Assembly: GCF_014077095.1 (NCBI RefSeq)
Contig: NZ_JACGVG010000035.1
Coordinates: 124,001 to 188,000 of the forward strand
Direction: 5' to 3'
DNA from: Colwellia sp. MB02u-6
Lineage (GTDB): Bacteria; Pseudomonadota; Gammaproteobacteria; Enterobacterales; Alteromonadaceae
Length of the DNA stretch: 64,000 bases
The position numbers and the translations under genes are program-made. The notes under the pieces are model-generated. The model saw only the letters and a program-made list of their open reading frames with translations, searched no databases and was not told the DNA's origin. Below, one piece after another: positions 8,688 through 17,729 of the stretch (position 1 is its first letter; each line of letters begins with the position of its first letter).

Positions 8688-11507
8688 ATGAAAATGCTAT
8701 CTTCCAACGTTTATGTTGGCCCTAATGTTTATGCTCATTTTCCAGTGATTCGCCACATAGTTGATATAGGCATTTTGGAACAATACCCTTCAGTTAAGTT
8801 AGGTAATGAATTTATCGATGGCTTAATCACTAACTTGCCCAGTTTAGATCAACACGGTTGCTCCTATGGTGAGCCCGGCGGATTTCTTAGACGTTTAAAA
8901 GAAGATGAAGGTACTTGGATTGCTCATATTTGGGAGCATGTTACGCTCGAACTACAATGTATAGCAGGTACTGAAGTAACCTTTGGTAAAACTCGAAGTA
9001 CTGGAAAGACTGGCGAATACAATATGGTTTTCCAGTATAAACAACGAAATGTAGGCCTTGAAGCGGCTTTGTTAGCTCGAAAATTATTAATTTCATTAAT
9101 GCCCGGAAACATTAAAGCCGAATTGACAACCCAAATTGAAGACGATTTTGATTTTCAGCAAGAAGTGGCTGATTTTATTCGCTTTGCACAACGCAAAGAA
9201 TTTGGTCCTAGTACGCAATCACTTATTGATGCCGCAGAAAAACGTAATATTCCTTGGTTAAGATTAAACGAATATAGTTTGGTGCAATTTGGTCATGGTA
9301 AATATCAACAACGTATTCAAGCGACTATTACCAGTGAAACTAGGCACATTGCGGTCGAAATTTCTTGTGATAAAGAAGACACACATAATTTATTAAATGA
9401 TCTCGGCTTACCTGTTCCTCAACAGCGTATGGCGTATTCAGATACCCAAGCGGTAAAAATGGCAAAAAATATTGGCTATCCGGTGGTACTAAAACCGTTA
9501 AATGCTAATCATGGCCGTGGCGTATCTATTGATTTAACGACTGAAGAACAAGTGATCACAGCTTTTGCCTTTGCTCGTGAACATGGAACCAGCCGAGCGG
9601 TTTTAGTTGAGTCGTTTTTAACCGGTTTAGATCACCGGATGTTGGTAGTTAATGGTGAATTAGTCGCGGTGGCCAAACGTGTGCCCGGCCATGTCATAGG
9701 TGATGGCGTTAATAGTATTAGCCAATTAGTGGATATTATTAATGAAGACCCACGTCGAGGTGTTGGCCATGAAAAAGTATTAACGCAATTAGAGATAGAT
9801 ACTCAAGCCTTACGTTTACTAGGTGAGTCGGACTTTACTGAACAAACTGTACTACCCCAAGGTGAAATATTTTACCTACGTTCAACCGCAAATTTATCGA
9901 CCGGTGGCACGGCAATTGATATGACCGATGTAGTACACCCCGACAATAAAACCATGGCTGAACGTGCGGTACAAGCGGTGGGTTTAGATGTGGGTGGCGT
10001 TGACTTTTTAACCGCAGATATCACTCAATCTTATAAAGATATTGGCGGCGGTATTGTCGAAGTTAACGCCGCACCTGGTTTTAGAATGCACGTAGCGCCA
10101 AGTGAAGGTAAGCCTAGAGATGTTGCTGGCAAAGTCATTGATATGTTGTTTCCACCATCACTACCTACACGTATTCCTATTGCCGGTATTACTGGCACCA
10201 ATGGCAAAACTACCACCTCTAGAATGCTCTCGCATATATTAAAAAGTGCTGGGCATGTTGTTGGCATGACGTCCACCGATGGGGTTTATGTTGATGGCCA
10301 ATTATCGGTTAAAGGTGATATGACAGGTCCTGTCTCATCGCAAATTGTTTTACGTGATCCCTCGGTTGATATCGCGGTATTAGAAACGGCGCGAGGTGGT
10401 ATTGTGCGCTCAGGTCTGGGTTACTTAGAATGTGATGTCGCTGCTTGTCTGAATGTGCAAGCCGATCATTTAGGGCTAAGAGGCATAGATACGCTCGAGC
10501 AACTAGCTGAAATTAAACGCATTGTGGTTGAAGTTGCTACCGACAGTGTGGTACTCAATGCGGATGATCCGCTGTGTTTAAAAATGGCTGATCATACCAA
10601 AGCTAAACATTTATGCTATGTCACCATGAATACGGGCCATAGTTTAGTTCGCGAGCACATTCGTGCTGGAGGTCGAGCCGTGGTATTAGAGAAAGGTATT
10701 AACGGTGACATGATCACCATTTTTGATAATGGTACCCATATCCCGCTGCTGTGGACGCATTTAATTCCGGCCACCTTAGAAGGTAAAGCACTGCACAATG
10801 TACAAAATGCTATGTTTGCTGCTGCTCTAGCTTATTGTTTAGATAAACCGTTAGAAGCTATTCAACAAGGCTTAAGAACCTTCACAACGACATTTTATCA
10901 AGCCCCAGGTCGAATGAACGTGTTTGATGAGCACAATTTTAGAGTGATACTTGATTATGCTCACAATGCTGATGGTGTGAGTTGTATGAGCGAGTTGGCG
11001 AGCAAATTAGAAGTTAAGGGTAAGCGTATTACAGTGTTGGCAGGACCCGGTGATCGTCGTGATGAAGATATCGTGAATATTGCTAAAGCGGCGGCTGGAC
11101 ATTTTGATATCTACATTTGTAAGGCCGATGACAATCGCCGTGGTCGTGGTGAGGATGAAGTGCCTCAACTTTTAGCTGCGGCATTAAAAGCTCAAGGTAT
11201 CGATGAGTCAAAAATTCATTGTATTTCAGATGAAGTAGAAGCTATAAGTAAAGGTCTAGAATTGGCCAGTAATGACGACTTATTAATGGTTTTTGGTGAT
11301 GCAATAACACGTTGTTGGAAACAAATCATCAATTTCAATGGCGTTAATGAAGTTGAGCATCAAACAGAGCAAACACCACGTCAAACTGTGGTGTCTATGT
11401 TAGAAACTAGCGAGCCTGATACTTTTGTCTTGGAAACCGGCATGAGAATTGTTTCTGATGAACGCGGTGTGCGTGTGGTATCTGAACACGATGAAGAAAG
11501 TGATTAA
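8688..11507 (+). CDS. cphA: cyanophycin synthetase
   Basis: It polymerises aspartate and arginine into cyanophycin using ATP. The 939 residues hold the three expected parts: an N-terminal domain (1-160), an ATP-grasp domain (about 220-488, with VVLKPLNANHGRGVS and EVNAAPGFRMH) and a Mur-ligase-like domain (from about 495, P-loop GITGTNGKTTT at 501-510, then ETARGGIVRSGL and NVQADHLG). The C-terminal tail after about 890 is acidic and slightly longer than in the classic cyanobacterial enzymes. The start has AAAGGAAATTACG upstream. The ATP-grasp-less paralogue follows after 40 nt. Outside cyanobacteria, CphA is known in scattered proteobacteria as a nitrogen, carbon and energy reserve system. 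Confidence 0.96.
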   Translation: MKMLSSNVYVGPNVYAHFPVIRHIVDIGILEQYPSVKLGNEFIDGLITNLPSLDQHGCSYGEPGGFLRRLKEDEGTWIAHIWEHVTLELQCIAGTEVTFGKTRSTGKTGEYNMVFQYKQRNVGLEAALLARKLLISLMPGNIKAELTTQIEDDFDFQQEVADFIRFAQRKEFGPSTQSLIDAAEKRNIPWLRLNEYSLVQFGHGKYQQRIQATITSETRHIAVEISCDKEDTHNLLNDLGLPVPQQRMAYSDTQAVKMAKNIGYPVVLKPLNANHGRGVSIDLTTEEQVITAFAFAREHGTSRAVLVESFLTGLDHRMLVVNGELVAVAKRVPGHVIGDGVNSISQLVDIINEDPRRGVGHEKVLTQLEIDTQALRLLGESDFTEQTVLPQGEIFYLRSTANLSTGGTAIDMTDVVHPDNKTMAERAVQAVGLDVGGVDFLTADITQSYKDIGGGIVEVNAAPGFRMHVAPSEGKPRDVAGKVIDMLFPPSLPTRIPIAGITGTNGKTTTSRMLSHILKSAGHVVGMTSTDGVYVDGQLSVKGDMTGPVSSQIVLRDPSVDIAVLETARGGIVRSGLGYLECDVAACLNVQADHLGLRGIDTLEQLAEIKRIVVEVATDSVVLNADDPLCLKMADHTKAKHLCYVTMNTGHSLVREHIRAGGRAVVLEKGINGDMITIFDNGTHIPLLWTHLIPATLEGKALHNVQNAMFAAALAYCLDKPLEAIQQGLRTFTTTFYQAPGRMNVFDEHNFRVILDYAHNADGVSCMSELASKLEVKGKRITVLAGPGDRRDEDIVNIAKAAAGHFDIYICKADDNRRGRGEDEVPQLLAAALKAQGIDESKIHCISDEVEAISKGLELASNDDLLMVFGDAITRCWKQIINFNGVNEVEHQTEQTPRQTVVSMLETSEPDTFVLETGMRIVSDERGVRVVSEHDEESD

Positions 11508-11547
11508 GCTTGCTAAGAAAAATCAACATCAAAAAGCGTAGTAATAT

Positions 11548-13266
11548 ATGAATATAAAAAATATAACACTGAGCTTAGATGATAATCGTCGGCTGACAGG
11601 TAAAAATTTATTATCTGATCAGCCAGGCGCGATCATTGATGCTTTTGTCTCGGGTATTGATAAGCTTGTTGTGGTTAATGTTTGGTCTATTTACGTTAAC
11701 CGGCTACTGAAGGCGGTTAATTGGTCAAATGAAAAAATATACTCGCGTATCTTCGAAGATGGCATCACGATTGCCATTAGTGCTCCCATCGATGCGCTTT
11801 ATGCTGCCTGTGATTTAAATGAAATAGCCTGGCAGTTGACCTGCGAAGAGTTAACCCATACTGAAAATGCAGAGCCAATGAGTACCGCCATCGTACGTTT
11901 AAAAGCCGCGATAGCAGAAGAAGTTAATCCAAAACTGCTAGCATTAATTAAACAATCAAAAGCTAAAGGTATTGTTTATTTGGTTGATGATGATGAATTT
12001 TCATTGGGTTATGGCACCACAGCGCAATGTTGGCCGATATCGGCACTGCCTGAACTAGCCAGCATAAATTGGTCACAATACCACTCGATACCGCTTGCTT
12101 ATGTCACCGGCACCAATGGTAAATCAACCAGTGTGCGCATTATGTCGCAAATTATTGAGCAAGCGGGTAAATGTTGTGGTGTTACCTCGACAGACTTTAT
12201 TCGGGTCGGTGATAATATTATTGATCATGGCGATTATTCAGGTCCGGGTGGGGCAAGAATGTTATTGCGCCATCCTAATACCCAAACCGCTATTTTAGAG
12301 GTAGCGCGTGGCGGTATTTTACGTCGGGGTTTACCCATAGATAAGGTTGATGCTGCCTTAATCACCAATATTGCCGAAGATCATTTAGGGCAATATGGTA
12401 TTAATACTGTTGCTGCACTTGCCCAAGCTAAAGCTGTGGTTGCTAAAGGCTTACAGCATAACGGCGAAAGTAAAGGCACCTTAGTTCTGAATGCCGATGA
12501 CGAGTATTTAGTGGCCTTAGCACCTGAATTGTTGGTGAATAAGTGTTGGTTTTCTTTAGATGAAAACAACACGACACTGCAACAACATAAACAACAAGGT
12601 GATGCGGTTTGTTTTGTTAAAGACCAGCAATTGGTTTATGCAGATGCTAATGAAGAAACAAGCATTATCGGTGTTAACGATATTCCTATGACGCTAAATG
12701 GCGCTGCGCTACACAATATTCAAAATGCGCTGGGCGCGATTGGCTTAGCTAAGAGCTTAGATATTGACAATAAAGCGATTAAAAACGCTTTGTCGAAATT
12801 TGCTAGCAACAGTGAAGACAATCCCGGTAGAGGCAATCAGTTTAACGTCAATAACGCGCAAGTGATCATGGACTTTGCCCACAATGTTCATAGTATGCAG
12901 GCCATGGCAGTCACTACGGCGAATATCAAAGCTGAGCGTAAATTTTTAATGCTCAGTCATGCTGGCGACAGAACTGACAGTGAAATCATCAACATGACGA
13001 AAACCGCATTAAAAATGCAGCCTGACTTTATTATTGCTGTTGAGGTAGAGCCGTATTTGCGCGGTAGGGCGTTAGGAGAAGTACCGCAGTTAATTATTGA
13101 TACCGCGTTGGCTCATGGTATAAAACAGCATAATATTTTTACTTTTAAGAGTCCCTTTGCTGGGGCGAAATATATTATAGAGCAGCTGCAAGCCAATGAT
13201 TTAGCGTTACTGATGGTATTATCTGAGCGAGAAGAGATCACTAAACTGTTACTTGAGAAATCTTAA
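11548..13266 (+). CDS. Mur-ligase-like CphA paralogue without an ATP-grasp domain
   Basis: The C-terminal ~390 residues mirror the Mur-ligase half of CphA: P-loop VTGTNGKST (187-194), EVARGGILRRGL (251-262), NIAEDHLGQYG (274-284) and DFAHNVHSM. The N-terminal ~165 residues end in LGYGTTAQ, which I read as the counterpart of the FGHGKYQQ stretch just before the CphA ATP-grasp domain; that domain is then absent. The protein is therefore not the cyanobacterial CphA2, which keeps ATP-grasp. It probably binds ATP and ligates an amino acid or peptide onto cyanophycin or a related substrate, but the actual reaction is unknown. It follows cphA by 40 nt and is likely in the same operon. A weak purine-rich stretch precedes the start. 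Confidence 0.85.
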   Translation: MNIKNITLSLDDNRRLTGKNLLSDQPGAIIDAFVSGIDKLVVVNVWSIYVNRLLKAVNWSNEKIYSRIFEDGITIAISAPIDALYAACDLNEIAWQLTCEELTHTENAEPMSTAIVRLKAAIAEEVNPKLLALIKQSKAKGIVYLVDDDEFSLGYGTTAQCWPISALPELASINWSQYHSIPLAYVTGTNGKSTSVRIMSQIIEQAGKCCGVTSTDFIRVGDNIIDHGDYSGPGGARMLLRHPNTQTAILEVARGGILRRGLPIDKVDAALITNIAEDHLGQYGINTVAALAQAKAVVAKGLQHNGESKGTLVLNADDEYLVALAPELLVNKCWFSLDENNTTLQQHKQQGDAVCFVKDQQLVYADANEETSIIGVNDIPMTLNGAALHNIQNALGAIGLAKSLDIDNKAIKNALSKFASNSEDNPGRGNQFNVNNAQVIMDFAHNVHSMQAMAVTTANIKAERKFLMLSHAGDRTDSEIINMTKTALKMQPDFIIAVEVEPYLRGRALGEVPQLIIDTALAHGIKQHNIFTFKSPFAGAKYIIEQLQANDLALLMVLSEREEITKLLLEKS

Positions 13267-13280
13267 ATAATTGAGCTTTG

Positions 13281-13308
13281 GATTGCAGTTGTCTAGATAA
13301 CTGCAATC
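13281..13308 (+). terminator. hairpin after the Mur-ligase-like gene
   Basis: A perfect 10-bp inverted repeat (GATTGCAGTT and AACTGCAATC, 8-nt loop) lies 15 nt after the stop codon. No T-run follows, so it may protect the 3' end or act with Rho instead of being a classic intrinsic terminator. Confidence 0.5.
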
Positions 13309-13467
13309 CTGACTTATGTGTTATATCAGCAATTTTATTTCAGTAATGTTAGCAAGCGCTTTACTATCCAGTAAGTCGTTAAGCGCTTTTACTCGTAACT
13401 TTGATCTCAACTAATAAGCCATAATAAACCTATGGCTATCTATGTAGTGTTTGTTAAGCTCAACTGT

Positions 13468-14499
13468 TTAACAGCTTTGTCTGTGTTCTATATGATAAGG
13501 AATTAAAACAGAATCTGTAGCTCGGTTAATGAAAAGTTCAGCGGCTTTGCTGCCTTTTTCTTCACTGTTTTGGTGCACAGTGGTTAAGGGGGGATTCGAC
13601 CGGTTTGTTTCGTCAATACCATCAAAACCCACCACGCTGATATCCTCTGGTATTTTAAGGCCCATGGCATTAATTTCTTTTAACGCCGCTAAAGCGATTA
13701 AGTCACTCATACAAAGCAGAACATTTGGCCGAGGAATAGAGGTTAGCGCTTCTCTAACGGCTATTAAGGCGATATCATGACTGCTTTTTGGAATATTCCA
13801 TATCCTATCATCTCTTAACTTAGCACCGAGTTCATTAATCGCCTTCTTGTAACCATTTAAACGACGATGAGCAATTGAAGGCAGAAGATCAAAGTCAGGT
13901 AATTCATACACTCGACAGGTTAAGTTTGAGTCGAGTAATCTTAAACCGAGAATTGCGATATTATCATCGGCTGACTTTATCGCCAGTTTTGCTATTTCAT
14001 ATGCCGCTTGTTCATTATCAACGCCTACCGAGGCATTACGATCAATGTCAAAGTCTGCGGTAACCACTTTTTTAGTGGTGGCTCTTAACTGCTCAACCAA
14101 CTTAGCGTTGCGGGGGCTGCCATAACAAATAAAGCCGTCAACAAAGTCAGCAACCGCATTAATGTTGTCAGAAGCCCCGGAGAATAATAATAAATTAACC
14201 TGATTTTTTTCTAATACAGATGAAACACCCTTGACAAAATTGCTGGCGACGGGATCAGAAATCATATACTCGACACTATCGGGTAATACCAAAGCGACAA
14301 TATTAGAGTGACCTTTTCTTAACGATTGCGCCGCTTTATTAGGCCCTGAATAACCCAACTTTTGACATGATGCAAGGATATCCTCTCTGCGCTTTTTAGA
14401 CAGTTGGTCTGGACGACTAAAGGCATTAGAGACAGTGGCATTTGACACACCGAGTTCTTTGGCTATGCTTTTTAGTGTCCATGTTTTTTTTTCTGTCAT
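13468..14499 (-). CDS. LacI-family repressor of the sucrose locus
   Basis: This is a 343-residue LacI/GalR regulator. The N-terminal helix-turn-helix reads TLKSIAKELGVSNATVSNAF, followed by the hinge and a periplasmic-binding-protein-like sensor (VALVLPDS, DISVVGFDGID near the end). It lies directly downstream of the sucrose phosphorylase gene on the same strand with a 149-nt gap. The most likely operators are the two identical 14-bp palindromes in front of the phosphorylase/permease pair and the TonB receptor; this is inferred from position and symmetry. The inducer is unknown, with sucrose or a derived sugar phosphate the obvious candidates. Confidence 0.9.
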   Translation of the reverse strand: MTEKKTWTLKSIAKELGVSNATVSNAFSRPDQLSKKRREDILASCQKLGYSGPNKAAQSLRKGHSNIVALVLPDSVEYMISDPVASNFVKGVSSVLEKNQVNLLLFSGASDNINAVADFVDGFICYGSPRNAKLVEQLRATTKKVVTADFDIDRNASVGVDNEQAAYEIAKLAIKSADDNIAILGLRLLDSNLTCRVYELPDFDLLPSIAHRRLNGYKKAINELGAKLRDDRIWNIPKSSHDIALIAVREALTSIPRPNVLLCMSDLIALAALKEINAMGLKIPEDISVVGFDGIDETNRSNPPLTTVHQNSEEKGSKAAELFINRATDSVLIPYHIEHRQSC

Positions 14500-14601
14500 G
14501 TTGAGCTTACTTTATTGTTGTGCATAAATATCACGCAGACTTATTCAGTTTTTTGTCATTATTGTTGACATAGTATACTGTTATTTATCAATATATAATT
14601 T

Positions 14602-14640
14602 AATTTTATTCGCTATTTTATTCGCTATTTTATTCGTTAT
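14602..14640. repeat. 12-bp tandem repeat between the sucrose phosphorylase and lacI-type genes
   Basis: The unit TATTTTATTCGC occurs about three times in a row (the first and last imperfect). It is a short AT-rich microsatellite in the gap between the two genes, with no evident function. Confidence 0.7.
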
Positions 14641-14648
14641 TTTCAAGG

Positions 14649-16118
14649 CTAATTCAAAAGGCTTTCTAAGAGAATTAAACGTTTTTCGCCCTTTTTATTA
14701 AGCTCAATAGACGCTTTTCTGGCAGTTAAGTCGACTAATAAAGTGGCTTGGCTCTTAGTATGAGTCCAAGTCATTGCTAACCTAGAGTGCTGACCTTCAA
14801 TAGTAAATTCACCATTAAAAGCCTCACTGTTATTACGTAATTTTATCAATTCGATTATAGCTTGAGTGATAGGTTTTTCGAGTGATTTTTCAATGTGTGC
14901 ATTATTAAGATAAGGGCGATTTATATCTCTGCCTACATTGGTGGCAGATAACAAGGTCATATCATTTTTTTCAGCAAATAAACCAGCATAATAAACTTGC
15001 GGTGTGCCAGGTGCGAAAAACTGAATGGCTCGGGCTAATAAATAATCATAATCATTGGCCGCTAACGCATCGTAGTAAGTACAATTAACCTGATATAAAT
15101 CAACATTGCTTGCCGCTGCACCGGTCGCTTTTTGGCTTTCGCCTGCACTATTAAGATGAATTTTTTTAACTAAGTTATCTATTTCAGCGTTATCAAGTAG
15201 TCCTTTTTTGCCGTTCATGGGACCCACATCAATAATGCCAATACCGTCATGGGTGTCTAAAACCGTGATGCAATTTCTAGGTGAAATGTTCAGCCACTTA
15301 ATTAATGCACTAAAGTCTTGGCTAAAAATACTGTGTAAAATTAATGGCGGCAAGGCAAAATCGTAAACTTGATCAACACGTTTAGCTATTTCAATTTGGG
15401 TTTGATAATACGAATGAATTTCTACTAAGGTATCAATACTTTGTGCGTTAGCTTTCTGGGTTAGCTGATCAATAAACTCAAAGGTTTCTTCAAGCATAAA
15501 GCAACTGGTACCGGCCTTTTTAATCGCATAACCCGCGGCATCAAGGCGAATAATATTAATATTATTTTCAGCAAAGGTTTTTAGAATCCGCGTTAAATAG
15601 GCTTGTCCAACATCTGAAGTGACATCGATATCAATTTGGCTATCGGTAAACGTGGTCCAAAAATCAGCAGATTGATTATTGGGTAATAAATAATTGGTAA
15701 AACTGCTACCGGGTCTAGGACGATATATTTTCGCCTGCTGTTCTTCATTTAAGCCGGCGGGGAAAACTTTATCTTTCGTTAAGAAAAGCGCCCAAAACGG
15801 TGAATCACTGCCTTTATCTAGTACATCTAAAAATTCTTTAGATTGAGCAGACATATGGTTTACGATAAGATCTGCCATTAATTCATGGCTTTCCCCTAAT
15901 GTTTTCACATTTTTCCAATCGCCAAGTCGGCTATCAACTTCAGTATGGTCAATAGGGTCAAAACCCGCATCACTGCCATCTATGGGATAATAAAAGGGTA
16001 ATAAATGCACACCTGAAAATAAACCTGACAACTGGTTATGCAGAATATTATCGAGTGCTTGGACACCAGAACCGGTTAGCCTATCAACATAGGTTATTAG
16101 CTGAACATTATTTTTCAT
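14649..16118 (-). CDS. gtfA: sucrose phosphorylase (GH13_18)
   Basis: It converts sucrose plus phosphate to glucose-1-phosphate and fructose, in the cytoplasm. I place the start at 16118, giving MKNNVQLITYVDRLTG, which aligns with the N-terminus of Bifidobacterium sucrose phosphorylase; the longer frame to 16193 adds 25 unrelated residues and would run over the operator palindrome. The 489-residue protein has the nucleophile Asp193 (IRLDAAGY), acid/base Glu233 (VEIHSYY) and Asp291 (DTHDGIG), plus GAAASNVDLYQVN and GRDINRPY near the C-terminus. It is divergent from the MFS permease gene. The phosphorolytic route saves one ATP compared with hydrolysis. Confidence 0.95.
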   Translation of the reverse strand: MKNNVQLITYVDRLTGSGVQALDNILHNQLSGLFSGVHLLPFYYPIDGSDAGFDPIDHTEVDSRLGDWKNVKTLGESHELMADLIVNHMSAQSKEFLDVLDKGSDSPFWALFLTKDKVFPAGLNEEQQAKIYRPRPGSSFTNYLLPNNQSADFWTTFTDSQIDIDVTSDVGQAYLTRILKTFAENNINIIRLDAAGYAIKKAGTSCFMLEETFEFIDQLTQKANAQSIDTLVEIHSYYQTQIEIAKRVDQVYDFALPPLILHSIFSQDFSALIKWLNISPRNCITVLDTHDGIGIIDVGPMNGKKGLLDNAEIDNLVKKIHLNSAGESQKATGAAASNVDLYQVNCTYYDALAANDYDYLLARAIQFFAPGTPQVYYAGLFAEKNDMTLLSATNVGRDINRPYLNNAHIEKSLEKPITQAIIELIKLRNNSEAFNGEFTIEGQHSRLAMTWTHTKSQATLLVDLTARKASIELNKKGEKRLILLESLLN

Positions 16119-16146
16119 AAATTTACCATTAAAGTACAAGTTGAAT

Positions 16147-16160
16147 CTTAATCGATTAAG
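16147..16160. promoter_or_regulatory. LacI-type operator, copy 1
   Basis: CTTAATCGATTAAG is a perfect 14-bp palindrome with the central CG typical of LacI-family operators. It lies between the sucrose phosphorylase start and the divergent permease gene. An identical copy is at 17636-17649. Confidence 0.75.
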
Positions 16161-16321
16161 GTATATGTTTATATACAACACAGTTTTAATCAAGAATAAT
16201 TTTGCTTTTTCTTTAAAAAATTAAGTGTCAGCAGATGTTTTAAGGTTAAATAGTCAATAAATCACTTTAGTTATTAAGCAACTAAAGCCAATATATATAA
16301 ATATAATAAGAGGGGAAAATA

Positions 16322-17551
16322 ATGAATCCAACGAGTAACTTAACAGTAGATAAATCTTCAATCGAGGACGCATCGATAACCCGTATTAAGCTTTTAACCT
16401 ATATGATGTTTTTTGTTTTTGCGATGACCTCAGATGCCGTTGGTGTCATCATTCCTCAGTTAATTGAAACCTACAATTTAAACTTAACACAAGCGAGTGC
16501 ATTCCATTATATCCCAATGATTTTTATCGCATTTAGTGGTTTGTTTTTGGGTTACCTTGCTGATAAATGGGGTAGAAAATTAACGATTGTTATCGGCTTA
16601 ATGATTTTTTCTGTCGCCTGTTTTATGTTTTCTGTTGGCGAGTCTTTTTACTACTTCTTATTTTTATTAGCGCTAATTGGTATTGCTATTGGTTTGTTTA
16701 AAACGGGCGCATTGGCACTGATTGGTGACATATCTTCGTCAGGTAAAGAACATACGGCGACAATGAATAAAGTGGAAGGCTTTTTTGGCGTAGGCGCTAT
16801 AGTAGGCCCTGCGATTGTCAGTTACTTATTAGTTTCGGGTGTGTCTTGGAAATATTTATACATAGCTGCGGGGGCTATTTGTATTTTGCTGTGTTTGGTT
16901 GCAATGAAATCAAAATACCCAGTGACTCAACAACATGTGGCAGAAAAAATTAATTTAAAAAGCTCGTTTAAATTAATGAAAGACCCTTATGCTTTAGGGT
17001 TTTCATTAGCCATTGCGCTTTATGTGGCTACTGAAGTGGCTATATACGTTTGGATGCCAACACTGCTTGCTGACTATACCGGCTCTCTTGTTTGGTTAGC
17101 GACTTATGCCTTAACTATTTTCTTTGTCTTACGGGCAAGTGGGCGGTTTTTAGGGGTTTGGATGCTTAAGCACTTTAGCTGGCAAAAAGTGATGTTTTGG
17201 TTTTCATTAGCGGTATTTCTTTGCTATTTAGGTACTGCTTTAATGGGGGTTGACGTCGCAGTTGTTTTATTACCCTTGTCAGGTTTATTTATGTCAGTGA
17301 TTTACCCAACCTTAAACTCTAAAGGTATTAGTTGCTTTCAAAAGTCAAAGCATGGTGCCGTCGCGGGTGTGATCTTATTCTTCACTGCGGTATCAGCGGC
17401 TATATCGCCTTTACTCATGGGGATTGTGAGTGATCTGTTTGGCCATGTTTCTTATGGATTTTATTTGGCAACATTCTTCGCTGGCTTACTGTTTGTTGCG
17501 GCAATCTACAATCTAAAAGTGGATCCTACTCAACATATAAAAATTAATTAA
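16322..17551 (+). CDS. MFS permease, probable sucrose transporter
   Basis: This 409-residue major facilitator protein has about 12 hydrophobic segments and the loop 2-3 motif GYLADKWGRKLT. Its place between a TonB receptor and sucrose phosphorylase implies inner-membrane uptake of intact sucrose; substrate specificity cannot be read from the sequence itself. The start is supported by GAGGGG about 6 nt upstream. It is likely controlled by the 16147-16160 operator. Confidence 0.88.
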   Translation: MNPTSNLTVDKSSIEDASITRIKLLTYMMFFVFAMTSDAVGVIIPQLIETYNLNLTQASAFHYIPMIFIAFSGLFLGYLADKWGRKLTIVIGLMIFSVACFMFSVGESFYYFLFLLALIGIAIGLFKTGALALIGDISSSGKEHTATMNKVEGFFGVGAIVGPAIVSYLLVSGVSWKYLYIAAGAICILLCLVAMKSKYPVTQQHVAEKINLKSSFKLMKDPYALGFSLAIALYVATEVAIYVWMPTLLADYTGSLVWLATYALTIFFVLRASGRFLGVWMLKHFSWQKVMFWFSLAVFLCYLGTALMGVDVAVVLLPLSGLFMSVIYPTLNSKGISCFQKSKHGAVAGVILFFTAVSAAISPLLMGIVSDLFGHVSYGFYLATFFAGLLFVAAIYNLKVDPTQHIKIN

Positions 17552-17635
17552 TTATATTTATCATGTGATTAATTCAATAAAACCTATTGTACAAAAAAAA
17601 GACTTGCTAATATTTGTATTTTTACGAATAATCAG

Positions 17636-17649
17636 CTTAATCGATTAAG
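17636..17649. promoter_or_regulatory. LacI-type operator, copy 2
   Basis: This is the identical perfect palindrome CTTAATCGATTAAG, 81 nt before the TonB receptor start codon, in a position suited to repression of its promoter. Confidence 0.75.
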
Positions 17650-17729
17650 TTAACTGCTTTGGTAGTGAGCAACTTAGATTAACTATAAAAATATTAATAC
17701 AACAAATTAACAGAATATGGGGTGAGACA

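Noticed and set aside
11548-13266. Identification as cyanobacterial CphA2
   Set aside because: CphA2 keeps the ATP-grasp domain; this protein lacks it.
16119-16193. Longer sucrose phosphorylase start
   Set aside because: The extra 25 residues do not match the family and overlap the operator palindrome.
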